Positions 32,132 through 40,862 of a stretch of 64,000 nucleotides of DNA are shown one piece after another. Both the position numbers and the translations under genes were made by a program. The notes beneath the pieces were generated by a model. The model was not told the origin of the DNA, did not search any database, and saw nothing but the letters and a program-made list of their open reading frames with translations. Source of the DNA: a virus. Every line of letters starts with the position of its first letter. Positions within the stretch are counted from its first letter, which is position 1. Location: the IMG/VR virus record IMGVR_UViG_3300020202_000076, positions 1-64,000 of that record; one strand, written 5' to 3'.

Positions 32132-33790
32132 CTACTCCGCAGCGGCCTGCATCTCGACGAGCTTCTGGTCGCCAGCGGTGATGGTGATCGAGTGGCCATC
32201 TTCGATAAGATGGGCCGCCGCATCCGCGAAGTCGCGAGCGACCTCCGCCGGCAGCAGAGCCAGGATCGCCTCCACCGTATCCTCGACGGTGATGTTGGCC
32301 TGGCATAGAGCCGCCCCGGTCACCTTGTCCTGGTTGCAGCGCGACCAGTCGTAGTGAAGACGGTGGCAGGGATAGCAGGCCGTCGAGCCCGCAACAGGCG
32401 TGAGGGCTTTGGTCCTCGGCCAGTGCTTCGTCAGATTCTCTTCGCTCGAATGCGAGAGGAAGACGACCTTCGGGATGTCGAGATGGCTGACCGAGTTGAG
32501 GACGCCGGTCTCGGGGCCGACGACGAGGTCGACCTTTCGCGCCAGCGCCATGGTTCCGCGGATCGGCCACTCCCCGCAGGTCCGGACGATCCGTTGCGCA
32601 TCGCCGAAGAACAGCTTGGCCGAGTCCTGGACCTGCACCTCCAGATCCTTGTGCTTTTCCTCTCCCGCCAGGATCACCGTCGCCGTCGGGTGTTTGTAGA
32701 GCAGACGGACGATCGCGGGCGGGGTGTGCGGCCAGATCTTGTGCGGGGCCGAGCCGCCGACGATCCAGAGGATCACCGGACCCGACAACCCTTTCAGGAT
32801 TCCTTCCACCCGCTTCTCCTCTTCCTCGGTCGGGTAGAAGGCGGGCTTGAAGACATGCGGGAGGCCGGCGATGTCGTGCTGACGTTCGAGATAGTTCTTG
32901 TCGTAGAGCTTCCGCCTCACCTCGTCGGTATGCTTGTCGTGCAGCGAGCCGGGAAGCGTGAGCAGCGTCGCCTCCACGCCCTCGCACAGATTGACGGTGC
33001 GGTCGTAGCGCTTGCCCATCTCGTCCCAATAGGGGCCGAGGGCTTCGTTCGGGACCTGTCCCTCGTCCTGGATGATGAAGGCATCGATGTTCGGATCGTT
33101 CTGGACCACGCTCATCCCTCTGGGCGTGGTGTTCAGCGTGACGTGCCAGCCCTCGGCCTTGAGCCCGGCGGCGACCGACGATGCCTGGATCAGGTCGCCG
33201 AAGGCGCCATAGCGGATCAGCAGGCAGGATTTCTCCCTCTTCGCCCACGGCTTGACGTTCTGCTGGAAGTCGTCCCTCTTCCGCCAGACTTGGAATTGCG
33301 AGTATTCCTCGCCGCCGTTGCGCGTCTCGTTCTCCAGCAGGTCCCAGCCCCCGAGACGGCGGAAGACCTGCACCATCTCATGCGGCCAGATATCGGCCTT
33401 GTGGTCCGGGTTGGCTCCCGGCTGCCCGACCCTTGGATAGAGATCGGGATGCGGCCAGTAGAGCGTGAGGAAGCCGCCGGGCTTGACGATGCGCCACCAC
33501 TCGGCGATGGCCTTGGGCCACTCCTTCACATGCTCGATGAAGTGCGAGGAGATGACGAAATCCTGGGAGGCATCGGCGATCCCGGTCAAGGGGCCGCCGC
33601 CATCCATGTGATAGTCGGCGACCCTCTTGCCGCCGTAATCCTTGCCGGAGTCGAGCGTCATCCAGTGGCCGAACCACCGAGCCTGGCCCGAACCGATGTC
33701 GATCCCCTTCCCTCTCGTATAGGGGACGACCAGCGGATAGATCTTGGCCAGCTCCTGGCCGGTCGAGTCGATCTTGATGTTCCAGACCAC
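32132..33790 (-). CDS. Methyltransferase-glycosyltransferase (GT9) fusion
   Basis: The first about 180 residues are a class I SAM methyltransferase-like domain (GIDIGSGQARWFG, FVISSHFIEHVKEW, IVKPGGFLTLYWPHPD). The rest is a GT9/heptosyltransferase-like domain (CLLIRYGAFGDLIQASSVA, ILWIVGGSAPHKIWP, LVVGPETGVLNSVSHLDIP). It sits between adaptor and decoration genes. It may modify a sugar on the virion or on host surface polysaccharide; both are inference. Confidence 0.75.
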   Translation of the reverse strand: MVWNIKIDSTGQELAKIYPLVVPYTRGKGIDIGSGQARWFGHWMTLDSGKDYGGKRVADYHMDGGGPLTGIADASQDFVISSHFIEHVKEWPKAIAEWWRIVKPGGFLTLYWPHPDLYPRVGQPGANPDHKADIWPHEMVQVFRRLGGWDLLENETRNGGEEYSQFQVWRKRDDFQQNVKPWAKREKSCLLIRYGAFGDLIQASSVAAGLKAEGWHVTLNTTPRGMSVVQNDPNIDAFIIQDEGQVPNEALGPYWDEMGKRYDRTVNLCEGVEATLLTLPGSLHDKHTDEVRRKLYDKNYLERQHDIAGLPHVFKPAFYPTEEEEKRVEGILKGLSGPVILWIVGGSAPHKIWPHTPPAIVRLLYKHPTATVILAGEEKHKDLEVQVQDSAKLFFGDAQRIVRTCGEWPIRGTMALARKVDLVVGPETGVLNSVSHLDIPKVVFLSHSSEENLTKHWPRTKALTPVAGSTACYPCHRLHYDWSRCNQDKVTGAALCQANITVEDTVEAILALLPAEVARDFADAAAHLIEDGHSITITAGDQKLVEMQAAAE

Positions 33791-33793
33791 GCG

Positions 33794-34006
33794 CTACCTC
33801 GCCTTGGGCGGGCGGCCAACGCGGCGCAGCGTCGGCTCGACCGGAGAAATCGCGGCAGGCACATCGGCCGGCGCCGCGGGCGCGGGAGGGGTGACCTCCC
33901 GGCCGTTGGCATCGAAGCAGATGTTGTCCTGCACGAAGGCTCCCCCGGGACCTGGCGGGCACATCAGCCCGTAGGACCGGGAGAAGTCGATCATGCGAGG
34001 GGCCAT
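33794..34006 (-). CDS. Small virion-module protein
   Basis: This 70-residue protein (IDFSRSYGLMCPPGPGGAFVQ) has an Ala/Pro-rich C-terminus ending in RVGRPPKAR, an AT-hook-like basic motif. The start overlaps the upstream stop (TAATG). Confidence 0.5.
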   Translation of the reverse strand: MAPRMIDFSRSYGLMCPPGPGGAFVQDNICFDANGREVTPPAPAAPADVPAAISPVEPTLRRVGRPPKAR

Positions 34007-34182
34007 TACTTCTTCCCTTGGTGGCCGACGGCGCCGCCGTAGTTGAAGCTGTCGGCGATGCCGGCATAGGGGGCGCTCTGCTTGTCGGGCGCGGCCAGAT
34101 CGTTGCTCGGCTCGGTCGAGACGCCCGTGTCGTTATTGACGACCTTGGTCGACGGCTTGTCGCCGTGGCGAAGGATGCTCAT
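34006..34182 (-). CDS. Small virion-module protein
   Basis: This 58-residue frame (SILRHGDKPSTKVVNND, ending GGAVGHQGKK) sits between the paralogous decoration-like genes and the 33794 gene, with an overlapping stop/start. It is hydrophilic and probably disordered. Confidence 0.5.
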   Translation of the reverse strand: MSILRHGDKPSTKVVNNDTGVSTEPSNDLAAPDKQSAPYAGIADSFNYGGAVGHQGKK

Positions 34183-34195
34183 CGTTCTCTCCTGA

Positions 34196-34579
34196 TTAGC
34201 CGGCGAAGCTGCCGGTGTAGGTGGGGAAGTACTCGTAGTTGACGGCGATCACCGAGGTGGCATCCGTGCCCTTGGTCGCGAAGGTCTGCGAGCCTGCGGG
34301 CAACGCGATCGGCGCCGACTGCGAGAAGGTGCCGAAGGTGGTCCCGGCCGTGGTCGCGAGATCGACCGTGCCGAGCGCCGTGGTGCCGACCGTGACGGTC
34401 AGGGTATTCGCGGTCTCGGTGCCCGCGACGACGATGCGATACGTCGCCTGGGTAACCGTGATCGCGAAGGGATTGACCATCCGGCAACTCATCACAGAAG
34501 CCGTTGCCGGCGTCTGGTACGTCGCCGAATGCCGAGCCAGATAGCTCGGCTGCATGTAGTTGAAGGACTGAACTGGCAT
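34196..34579 (-). CDS. Virion surface (decoration-like) protein, paralogue 1
   Basis: This 127-residue protein (PVQSFNYMQPSYLARHSATYQ) has a basic/aromatic N-terminal arm followed by a Thr/Gly-rich beta domain (RIVVAGTETANTLTVTVGTTALGTVDL). It is equal in length and parallel in pattern to the gene directly upstream. The position next to the capsid gene supports a decoration role. Confidence 0.6.
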   Translation of the reverse strand: MPVQSFNYMQPSYLARHSATYQTPATASVMSCRMVNPFAITVTQATYRIVVAGTETANTLTVTVGTTALGTVDLATTAGTTFGTFSQSAPIALPAGSQTFATKGTDATSVIAVNYEYFPTYTGSFAG

Positions 34580-34603
34580 AGGCCTTACTCCTTCTTTCCG
34601 GGG

Positions 34604-34987
34604 CTAGGCCGTGACATCGCCGAAGGGCGTCGGGTAGTACTCGTAGGCGACGTTGATGTTCCCGACCGCATCGGCGCCGCGGACGGTGTAGATCTCCCCG
34701 CCCTTGGCGATGGCGACGCTCGCCGCGACCGCGAAGGTCCCGGTGGAGGTGCCGACCGTGGTGCCGAGGGAGATCGTGCCGACCGCGGAACCGCCGGCAT
34801 TGACGATGTAGGTGTTCACCGCCGTTCCCGTACCCGCCGTGACCACGCGATAGGAGGCCCCGGTGAAGGTGATCGGAAACTGGGCGACGAAGCGGGCGAC
34901 CGTACCGGAGACAGCCGTCCCGGTGTCGACCGAGTGGAAGCGCCGCGCATTGTAATGCGGGTGCATGTAGTCGAAGTTGATGGGCAT
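34604..34987 (-). CDS. Virion surface (decoration-like) protein, paralogue 2
   Basis: This 127-residue protein (PINFDYMHPHYNARRFHSVDT) repeats the architecture of its downstream neighbour: arm, then RVVTAGTGTAVNTYIVNAGG, then VGTISLGTTVG. The pair must come from a tandem duplication followed by strong divergence. It is the gene next to the major capsid gene. Confidence 0.6.
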   Translation of the reverse strand: MPINFDYMHPHYNARRFHSVDTGTAVSGTVARFVAQFPITFTGASYRVVTAGTGTAVNTYIVNAGGSAVGTISLGTTVGTSTGTFAVAASVAIAKGGEIYTVRGADAVGNINVAYEYYPTPFGDVTA

Positions 34988-35008
34988 AGGCTGCTCCTGA
35001 AACGAGAG

Positions 35009-35030
35009 CGGCCCGCGCTCTGGCGGGCCG
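35009..35030 (-). terminator. Strong hairpin downstream of the capsid gene
   Basis: CGGCCCGC (35009-35016) pairs with GCGGGCCG (35023-35030) around a 6-base loop. Leftward the sequence continues CTCTCGTTTC, a weak U-tract. It could be a partial terminator or a 3' stabiliser that sets capsid mRNA level above that of the decoration genes. Confidence 0.45.
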
Positions 35031-35054
35031 GCTCAGGTTGACGAGGAAGGAAGT

Positions 35055-35074
35055 CGCCGCGTGACTACGCGGCG
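35055..35074 (-). repeat. Hairpin spanning the capsid stop codon
   Basis: CGCCGCGT (35055-35062) and ACGCGGCG (35067-35074) are perfect inverted repeats with a 4-base loop, and the capsid TAG lies inside. Together with the hairpin at 35009 it forms a two-stem 3' structure. Confidence 0.45.
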
Positions 35075-36036
35075 GAGTCCCATTTAATTATCCGACTGTT
35101 CGTGGCGCCGCTGTCGTTGGTCGCGGAATACATGATCCCGAAACCTTCGAGCGCGTACCACGCAACACCGAGGTCGCGGCCGTAATCGCCGGGGATCTTG
35201 CCGCGGATCTCCGGAGGAACGGCGATGATCTCGGCCGCCGTATCGGCGCCCATGAAGTACGCCCAGTCGGAATGGCCAGACGACCAAGCCGTGCCCGAGT
35301 TGTTGACGCCCTTGAGGATATTCGTCTGCTCGATGGCGCGGCAGGTGTCGTAGCGGCCGATCTCGCCCTTGAGGATCTTCTGGTAGCCCGACTCGGTGTA
35401 CTGGTAGACGCCTTCGAGCTGTTCGCGGATGGGCTCGAAAGTGGTCGGGCGGCCGATGACGGCGTAATCATCCGCGGCGAAACCTGGGATGTTGCGCTCC
35501 TTCATGGTGTTGACGATCGCCCGCCAGTGGTACTTGTTGAGCGCGGAGGCGTTGGTCGCCGTCGCCGTACCGTTGGTGGTGAGCACGCCCGCATGCGCGG
35601 TGCCGGTGCCGACGTAGCGCAGAAGGCAGTTGTTGAACTGCGCCTGTGCGCCGCGGTCCAGGGCTTCGCGAGCGTCACGCGCGAGGATGTTGCGGGTGAC
35701 GGCGGTCACCGACTGGCGGGAGTAGAGATCCACCAGGGAGGTGAACGGAACGGCGATGCCCCATTCGGTGATGGTCGCCGTGCCCTGCTTGACCAGGAAG
35801 TTCGACTGCGGGATGGCCGTACCCTCGGAGAGGGTGGTGCCCGACTGCTGGAGCTTCGAGTAGACGTTCCAGGTGACGAGCTGGCCGTTGTTGAGGCCCT
35901 TGTCGGAGAAGTCCTGCGCGTCGCACAGGGGGCGGAATTTGGCGGAGGCGCGAACCTCGGTGCGCATGACATCGGACAACTCGTCCGCGTACATGAAGCC
36001 GCCGAGGGTGTTCGTGCCCCAAAGCTGTCCAGCCAT
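35065..36036 (-). CDS. Major capsid protein, N4-gp56 type
   Basis: This 323-residue protein matches the N4-gp56 capsid family: MYADELSDVMRTEVRASAKFR, QLVTWNVYSKL, ITEWGIAVPFTSLVDLY, LNKYHWRAIVNTMKERNIPG, DYAVIGRPTTFEPI. It would assemble into the HK97-fold head shell. ATG 36036 is the start that gives the family-typical N-terminus. Confidence 0.85.
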   Translation of the reverse strand: MAGQLWGTNTLGGFMYADELSDVMRTEVRASAKFRPLCDAQDFSDKGLNNGQLVTWNVYSKLQQSGTTLSEGTAIPQSNFLVKQGTATITEWGIAVPFTSLVDLYSRQSVTAVTRNILARDAREALDRGAQAQFNNCLLRYVGTGTAHAGVLTTNGTATATNASALNKYHWRAIVNTMKERNIPGFAADDYAVIGRPTTFEPIREQLEGVYQYTESGYQKILKGEIGRYDTCRAIEQTNILKGVNNSGTAWSSGHSDWAYFMGADTAAEIIAVPPEIRGKIPGDYGRDLGVAWYALEGFGIMYSATNDSGATNSRIIKWDSAA

Positions 36037-36057
36037 GGGAGTTACCTCGTAAGGATG

Positions 36058-36075
36058 GCGCGCTTGAGAGCGCGC
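36058..36075 (-). repeat. GC hairpin between scaffold and capsid genes
   Basis: GCGCGC (36058-36063) pairs with GCGCGC (36070-36075) around TTGAGA. It lies in the 49-base space between the scaffold stop and the capsid start. It could be a processing or stability element that raises the capsid segment. Confidence 0.4.
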
Positions 36076-36085
36076 GTTGATGGGA

Positions 36086-37297
36086 TCAGCGGGGGTAAGC
36101 GCGCTCGCGCTGGTCCTCGGCCACGATCTGTGACGCCGTTTTACGGGTGGCCACTTTCGGGGTCGGACGGGCGGTCGCGGCTGCCGGCACCGGCGGCGCC
36201 CCGCGCTTGGCATCCAACCTCTGTTGGGTAGCCGGCGGGGTAGTCGGGGTGACCGGGGATTCTTTCGGCCGCACGAAGGTGTTCTCCACGTCTTCGGCGG
36301 CGGTACGGAAAATGGTTTCGAGTGAACGGCCACGGAAATCCACGGCGTTGCGGAACTTGGCGTGCCAGCCGGCGATCTGCTCCTGCGGCATGGCATTGAC
36401 GCGGACGGGATCGGCACCCGCCTCGATCAGGTCTTCCCTCATCATGCGCGAGGACTGCGCCGCGACGGCGGCACCCAGGCGTTCATCGGCAAACACCGCC
36501 TGATGCTTGGCGGCGATCTCGCCGAAGGTCTCCTCAAGGCGCTGCTGCTGGTGCTCCTGGCGGTAGGTCGATTGTGCGATCTGCTGGATCTGCTCGGCCG
36601 TGAGCGTCTGGACGGGCTGCGCCGGAGCCGGCGTCAGGATCTTGCGGAGGACCGCCTTGATCTCGTCCTCGGAGCCGTGAAGAACCGCCTTGGCTGCCTG
36701 ATCCACGACATCGTCGATGCTCGGCGCCTGTGGCGTCGGAGGCGACGCGGGTGCGGCCGGAGCTGCCGGAGGCGTCTGGCGGCCGGCTTGCTCAAGGACG
36801 CGCTCTGCTTCCGCTCTCCGGGCGGTTGCTTCTTCGAGGCGCTTCCTTGCCGCGCCTTCGAGCTGATTGATGCGGATGCCTTCCGCGACCGTGACCTCGC
36901 GCTCCTGGCCCTCGATCTTGATGACCATCTTCGCATCGGCCGGGATGTCCTGCGGCTGGCCGTTGACCATGATGCGGATGGTCTGCGGGGCCGGAGGCGC
37001 GACCGGAGCGACGGGCTCGGCCGGCGCGGGCTCATCCGCGACAGGCTCGGGTGCAGGCTCCGCCGGCTCCTCGGGCACGCCGTCGGGAACCGGAACCGCG
37101 ATATGGCCGAACTCGGCCTTCCGTGCCTCGGCGATCTTCTTTGCCGCCTCGTCCTCGATCGCATCGCGTGCGTCGGGGGAAGAAGCAGGCGGACGATTGC
37201 CGAGTTCGACCTCGGCGACCTTCGGCACTTCGATCATGGAAGCAAGCGACGGAGCCGGCACGCCCGTTGGGGTGGCACCGGGGGGATGCGTGGTCAC
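36086..37297 (-). CDS. Scaffolding protein
   Basis: This 403-residue protein lies directly upstream of the capsid gene. It has the typical acidic, Pro/Ala-rich N-terminus and long central coiled-coil stretches (QREVTVAEGIRINQLEGAARKRL, YRQEHQQQRLEETFGEIAAKH). It ends with a basic tail (RKTASQIVAEDQRERAYPR). Scaffolds guide capsid assembly and then leave the head. Confidence 0.7.
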   Translation of the reverse strand: MTTHPPGATPTGVPAPSLASMIEVPKVAEVELGNRPPASSPDARDAIEDEAAKKIAEARKAEFGHIAVPVPDGVPEEPAEPAPEPVADEPAPAEPVAPVAPPAPQTIRIMVNGQPQDIPADAKMVIKIEGQEREVTVAEGIRINQLEGAARKRLEEATARRAEAERVLEQAGRQTPPAAPAAPASPPTPQAPSIDDVVDQAAKAVLHGSEDEIKAVLRKILTPAPAQPVQTLTAEQIQQIAQSTYRQEHQQQRLEETFGEIAAKHQAVFADERLGAAVAAQSSRMMREDLIEAGADPVRVNAMPQEQIAGWHAKFRNAVDFRGRSLETIFRTAAEDVENTFVRPKESPVTPTTPPATQQRLDAKRGAPPVPAAATARPTPKVATRKTASQIVAEDQRERAYPR

Positions 37298-37353
37298 GAA
37301 TGAGACTCCTTCAAAGGGATGCGGCTCCTCACGGAGCTGCGGTCAGCCGGTGT

Positions 37354-37662
37354 CTAGCCGGCGGATTCTTCGATGCCTTGCGAGGCATTGAACGCCTGCT
37401 CGGCAAGCTCGCCTCTCTGGATGGTTCCGTTCATCCAGGTTTCGATGTCGTAGAAGCGCTTCACTTCGCCCTGCAGCCTGGCGATCAGCCCCGCGTTCGT
37501 GGGGTCGGCCTTGACCAGCTCCTCAGTCGCCGCGAGCGCGGCGAGCCGGGCGGTCTCGACCAGCCACTGGTAAAGGACCGTCTGCCTTGCGCCCCGGAGC
37601 TCGACGGCAAGGCGGACATCGGCGAGAAGCCTCCTCTGCTCCTCGGAATATTCTTCGCTCAA
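37354..37662 (-). CDS. Small helical head-module protein
   Basis: This 102-residue protein is all-helical (SEEQRRLLADVRLAVELRG, LYQWLVETARLAALAATEEL). It overlaps the portal gene by ATGA. Its position between portal and scaffold is often held by small head accessory proteins. Confidence 0.55.
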   Translation of the reverse strand: MSEEYSEEQRRLLADVRLAVELRGARQTVLYQWLVETARLAALAATEELVKADPTNAGLIARLQGEVKRFYDIETWMNGTIQRGELAEQAFNASQGIEESAG

Positions 37663-39824
37663 GCCGCCGCCCTCTCCGGCTGGTTGAACTCGGCGATCAA
37701 CCCTCCGAGGTGCTGGCGGACCTGTGCCGCCCGGTCCTGCGCGCTGATGCGCTCGCGGCTGGCGATCTCCATGCCCGTGCGCTCGGTCTCGCCGGCTTCT
37801 TGAATCTCGGTCTTGGCGATCTCGCCCTGGATCTTCTCCTGGTTGCTCGCGAGCTTCTGCTCGAGCTGGGCGATCTGCTCCTGCATCGCCTGCATCTGCT
37901 GCTGGACCTCGGGCGGAAGGCCGGATTCCTGGAGCTTGAAGTCGAGGAAGCGCTTGCCGTCCTTGTATCCGGCAAGGCCGAACACTTCCTTGGTGATTGC
38001 CTCGAAGCCAGGGGACTCGACGACCTGCGGCCCATAAACCTTCACCAGGGGCTCGCCAATCTTGAGCACCGATCCGAGAGCCCCCATGAACCGGCCCAGC
38101 CTCTGCTCCGGATTGGTCGCACCGATGCCGACATTGACAGTCGTCGTCAGCTCGGCCGAGAGAAGATCGTCGGTCATCGGATCGATGTTGTAGCGCTGCC
38201 AGGTCTGTGCCTGCTTTCCCGCCAGGGCGATGACGGTCAAATCCGTCTCGTAGCGCTGCACGAGCTTGACGGCCTGTGTAAGCGTGGGCTCGACCCAGGT
38301 CTCGGCGAAGATGCGAAGGTCGTACTCGCCGAGGGTATTGGCGCCTCCCGCAAGGAGGTTCATGCCGCCGACGGTCTCGTTCAAGTCCCGGTTCGACTGC
38401 ACCGACGACCCGGAGAACTGGCCCGCCAGGTCGTCGAAGTCCAGGTTGAGCATGTTCTGCTCTTGATAGGACGACGCCGTGACATCGGGCGGGCGGACGA
38501 AGCTCACCACATCATTGGGATTGCCGGGAACCTGGACGACGCCGCCGACCCGCGAGCTGGTAAGGGCCCTGAGATCGATATTGCTTGCGCTCTTGACCAG
38601 CACCTTCGGTTCGAGCGCCTGGAACACGTTGTCGAGCCGCAAATTCTCCAGGTGGTTCGCACGAACCTGAAGGTCGAAGACGAGGCCCACCTTGGATTCT
38701 GGGAAGAGCCGGAACGCCTCGATCTGCCCCACGCCCCAGGTGAAGGGCCGCTCGTCGAGGAAGTAGACCTCCTTCAGCGGACGAGGATCGGAAAGGATCT
38801 GCTGCGTTCCAAGGGTGTAGAACTGCCAGTCCTCGCCGTCGCGGCGGATGATGTTCTCATGCACCCAGACCAGCGCCATCTCATTATCCGAGGGCGATGC
38901 CGCCGCCTGGTCAGAGAACCGATCCTGTCCGCCCTCGCGCTTCTCTCTCAGACCCAAGGTCTCATCGACGAGCGCCCCGGCAACGGCCTGGGGCGAGACT
39001 TCACGCCATGTCGGCTGGCCGGTCTTGGGGTCCTTGAGCTTGGATCTCTCCCGGACCTGCGCCACGTACATCGGAAAGCGATAGATCAGATAGGGCGAAA
39101 GCTGGATCGGGTTGAGCCAGTCCGCGCCCGGATGAATGCGCATGTTCTCCGGCGGGATGGGCTGGATGACCAGATCGTCGCGGACGATCTTCCTTGTCTC
39201 CTCCTCCATCATCGCCGGGGCGCCGGTCACGTCGTCGAGGCGCTGTTCTCCCGTGTAAGGATCGAGCACGGGCACCCAACGGCCGGTCTTGGTGACCTTC
39301 TCCTCGAAAGCCCAGTATTGCTTGGAGCAGCAGACCCCCATGACATTGGCGGTCTGATACTGCCCCTGGACGATGCGGAACCACGGAATCTTCTTGGTCA
39401 GGCGATATTGCAGGATCGCCCCGGTGATCTCCGCCCCCGCCCTTTCCTTCTCCACGCTGTCGTCGACCGGCGCGACATTGACCACGTCCTGGGTCGAGAA
39501 AAAGGCGCGGGCGCAGTCGGCTTCGGACCGGCGCACCATCGAGCGGGTCTTCGGCCGGAACAGCCGCGAGCGCGACCTGTATTCGTCCGCGAGATAACGC
39601 GAGCCGGAGGCGTGCTTGGACTGGAAGTGGTCGATATCCCGAGCCCAATGCTTCTGCACGAAGCCCGTCAGGAAGTCGGTCGACTCGCGATAGGCGTTCT
39701 GGGCCTGCTTGAGGAAATCCTCGTCGGTCGGCGGCGTGTCGCCGGCCGGTCCGTTGGCCGGCGGAATGTCTCCTCCGAGCCCGTTCTCCAGCATTGCTTC
39801 GGACGAGGCATTGACGATCGACAT
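37659..39824 (-). CDS. Portal protein
   Basis: This 721-residue protein resembles P22/SU10-type portals. An N-terminal helical part has DIDHFQSKHASGSRYLADEY and SRLFRPKTRSMVRRSEAD. A central wing contains IPPENMRIHPGADW and PYLIYRFPMYVAQV. The C-terminal stem/barrel has coiled-coil helices (EQIAQLEQKLASNQEKIQGE). The portal forms the dodecameric DNA gate and docks terminase. Confidence 0.8.
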   Translation of the reverse strand: MSIVNASSEAMLENGLGGDIPPANGPAGDTPPTDEDFLKQAQNAYRESTDFLTGFVQKHWARDIDHFQSKHASGSRYLADEYRSRSRLFRPKTRSMVRRSEADCARAFFSTQDVVNVAPVDDSVEKERAGAEITGAILQYRLTKKIPWFRIVQGQYQTANVMGVCCSKQYWAFEEKVTKTGRWVPVLDPYTGEQRLDDVTGAPAMMEEETRKIVRDDLVIQPIPPENMRIHPGADWLNPIQLSPYLIYRFPMYVAQVRERSKLKDPKTGQPTWREVSPQAVAGALVDETLGLREKREGGQDRFSDQAAASPSDNEMALVWVHENIIRRDGEDWQFYTLGTQQILSDPRPLKEVYFLDERPFTWGVGQIEAFRLFPESKVGLVFDLQVRANHLENLRLDNVFQALEPKVLVKSASNIDLRALTSSRVGGVVQVPGNPNDVVSFVRPPDVTASSYQEQNMLNLDFDDLAGQFSGSSVQSNRDLNETVGGMNLLAGGANTLGEYDLRIFAETWVEPTLTQAVKLVQRYETDLTVIALAGKQAQTWQRYNIDPMTDDLLSAELTTTVNVGIGATNPEQRLGRFMGALGSVLKIGEPLVKVYGPQVVESPGFEAITKEVFGLAGYKDGKRFLDFKLQESGLPPEVQQQMQAMQEQIAQLEQKLASNQEKIQGEIAKTEIQEAGETERTGMEIASRERISAQDRAAQVRQHLGGLIAEFNQPERAAA

Positions 39825-40160
39825 CTAGTGGAAGCGCGACTTGAGTTCGAGGGTGCGGAGCTGGTCCATGTCCGCCTTCCCGCGCTTGACGAAGAAGCGC
39901 TCCAGGATCTCGCCCCCCGCCTTGATCGCGGCGCGGCGAACATCGTTGTGCGAGTAGAGGTCGGTGAGTTTGAGGTAGTAGCCGCACTGCTCCGACAGCA
40001 TCCAATGCTGGATGATGACCATGCCGACGGTCGGCGCCGAGTTGACGTGGACGTAGAACTTATGGCCCGGATATTCACGCGACAGGATGCGGGAGATTTC
40101 CGAGGCGAAGGTGATGTCGTTCAGGGTGTGCGCGTCGTAGAGCGCGACTTCTTCGCTCAT
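39825..40160 (-). CDS. Head-module protein
   Basis: This 111-residue protein (SEEVALYDAHTLNDITFASE) has a beta-strand centre (YPGHKFYVHVNSAPTVGMVII) and a helical end (RAAIKAGGEILERFFVKRG). ATG 40160 overlaps the upstream stop by ATGA. No function is known. Confidence 0.5.
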   Translation of the reverse strand: MSEEVALYDAHTLNDITFASEISRILSREYPGHKFYVHVNSAPTVGMVIIQHWMLSEQCGYYLKLTDLYSHNDVRRAAIKAGGEILERFFVKRGKADMDQLRTLELKSRFH

Positions 40161-40465
40161 GCGTAGAGCTTCCGCGCCGTCTCTTCGAGGTCCTTGCCCA
40201 GCACCCACGCAATGGCCGGGGCGCCGCGCTTGCGAAGCTTCTCGCCAACTCGAACGTCGAAGGCGTTGCCGTATTCGCGACCGTCTAGAGTTTTGAAGTA
40301 CCAAGCAACATACTGAAGCCGGCACGGCATGCCGCCGAAATCGAAGATGGCCATCGGGAACAAGGCCCGCACCTGACGCGCCAGCCGCATATCGGCTTTG
40401 GGCGCGTACTTGACGCCGCGGTCCCAGTCACCGCCGTTGACCTGCCGCCCGATCCTCCCGCTCAT
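40157..40465 (-). CDS. Head-module protein
   Basis: This 102-residue protein contains ARQVRALFPMAIFDFGGMPCR, YVAWYFKTLDGREYGNAFDV and a basic helical C-terminus. The start overlaps the upstream stop. Its role is unknown. Confidence 0.5.
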   Translation of the reverse strand: MSGRIGRQVNGGDWDRGVKYAPKADMRLARQVRALFPMAIFDFGGMPCRLQYVAWYFKTLDGREYGNAFDVRVGEKLRKRGAPAIAWVLGKDLEETARKLYA

Positions 40466-40653
40466 CGCTGTATCCCGCAGGTCGTGGTCGGCACATGCGT
40501 TCCGGGCATCACCGTGGCGTCGTGTCCCCAATCCCAGGCGATCGGCGACATCTGCCGCTCCCGCCGGTATTCGGTCTGGAACCGTTCGGTCTCCACCCGG
40601 ATCCTCTCTTTCTGGCCTGCCGTCATGCGTTCCAGCATCTCCTCGTAGGTCAC
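40462..40653 (-). CDS. Small helical protein
   Basis: This 63-residue protein has one long charged helix (MLERMTAGQKERIRVETERF) followed by a Trp-rich tail (PIAWDWGHDATVMPGTH). Both ends overlap neighbours. Confidence 0.45.
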   Translation of the reverse strand: MTYEEMLERMTAGQKERIRVETERFQTEYRRERQMSPIAWDWGHDATVMPGTHVPTTTCGIQR

Positions 40654-40862
40654 GGGTCCACCACTTCGAGGGCGAGCGTCTTTCCCATCGCGCGGGCCAG
40701 CCGCTCCAGGGAGTCGTAGGACGATCCGTGCGCCTCATCGAGGGCGCGCGTGACGATGATCGGCGCCACGCCGGCCTTGCGCGCCAAACCCGCCGGGGTG
40801 AGGCCGCTGTCGGCCATGGCCTGCGCCAGAAGCCGCTTGGCCTTCGTTCGTGTCGGGCTCAT
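40650..40862 (-). CDS. HTH regulator embedded in the virion operon
   Basis: This 70-residue protein is an XRE-like HTH (LLAQAMADSGLTPAGLARKAG, VAPIIVTRALDE, YDSLERLARAMGKTLALEV), the form of small antitoxin-like regulators. A regulator among head genes is unusual. No toxin partner is recognisable beside it. Confidence 0.65.
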   Translation of the reverse strand: MSPTRTKAKRLLAQAMADSGLTPAGLARKAGVAPIIVTRALDEAHGSSYDSLERLARAMGKTLALEVVDP

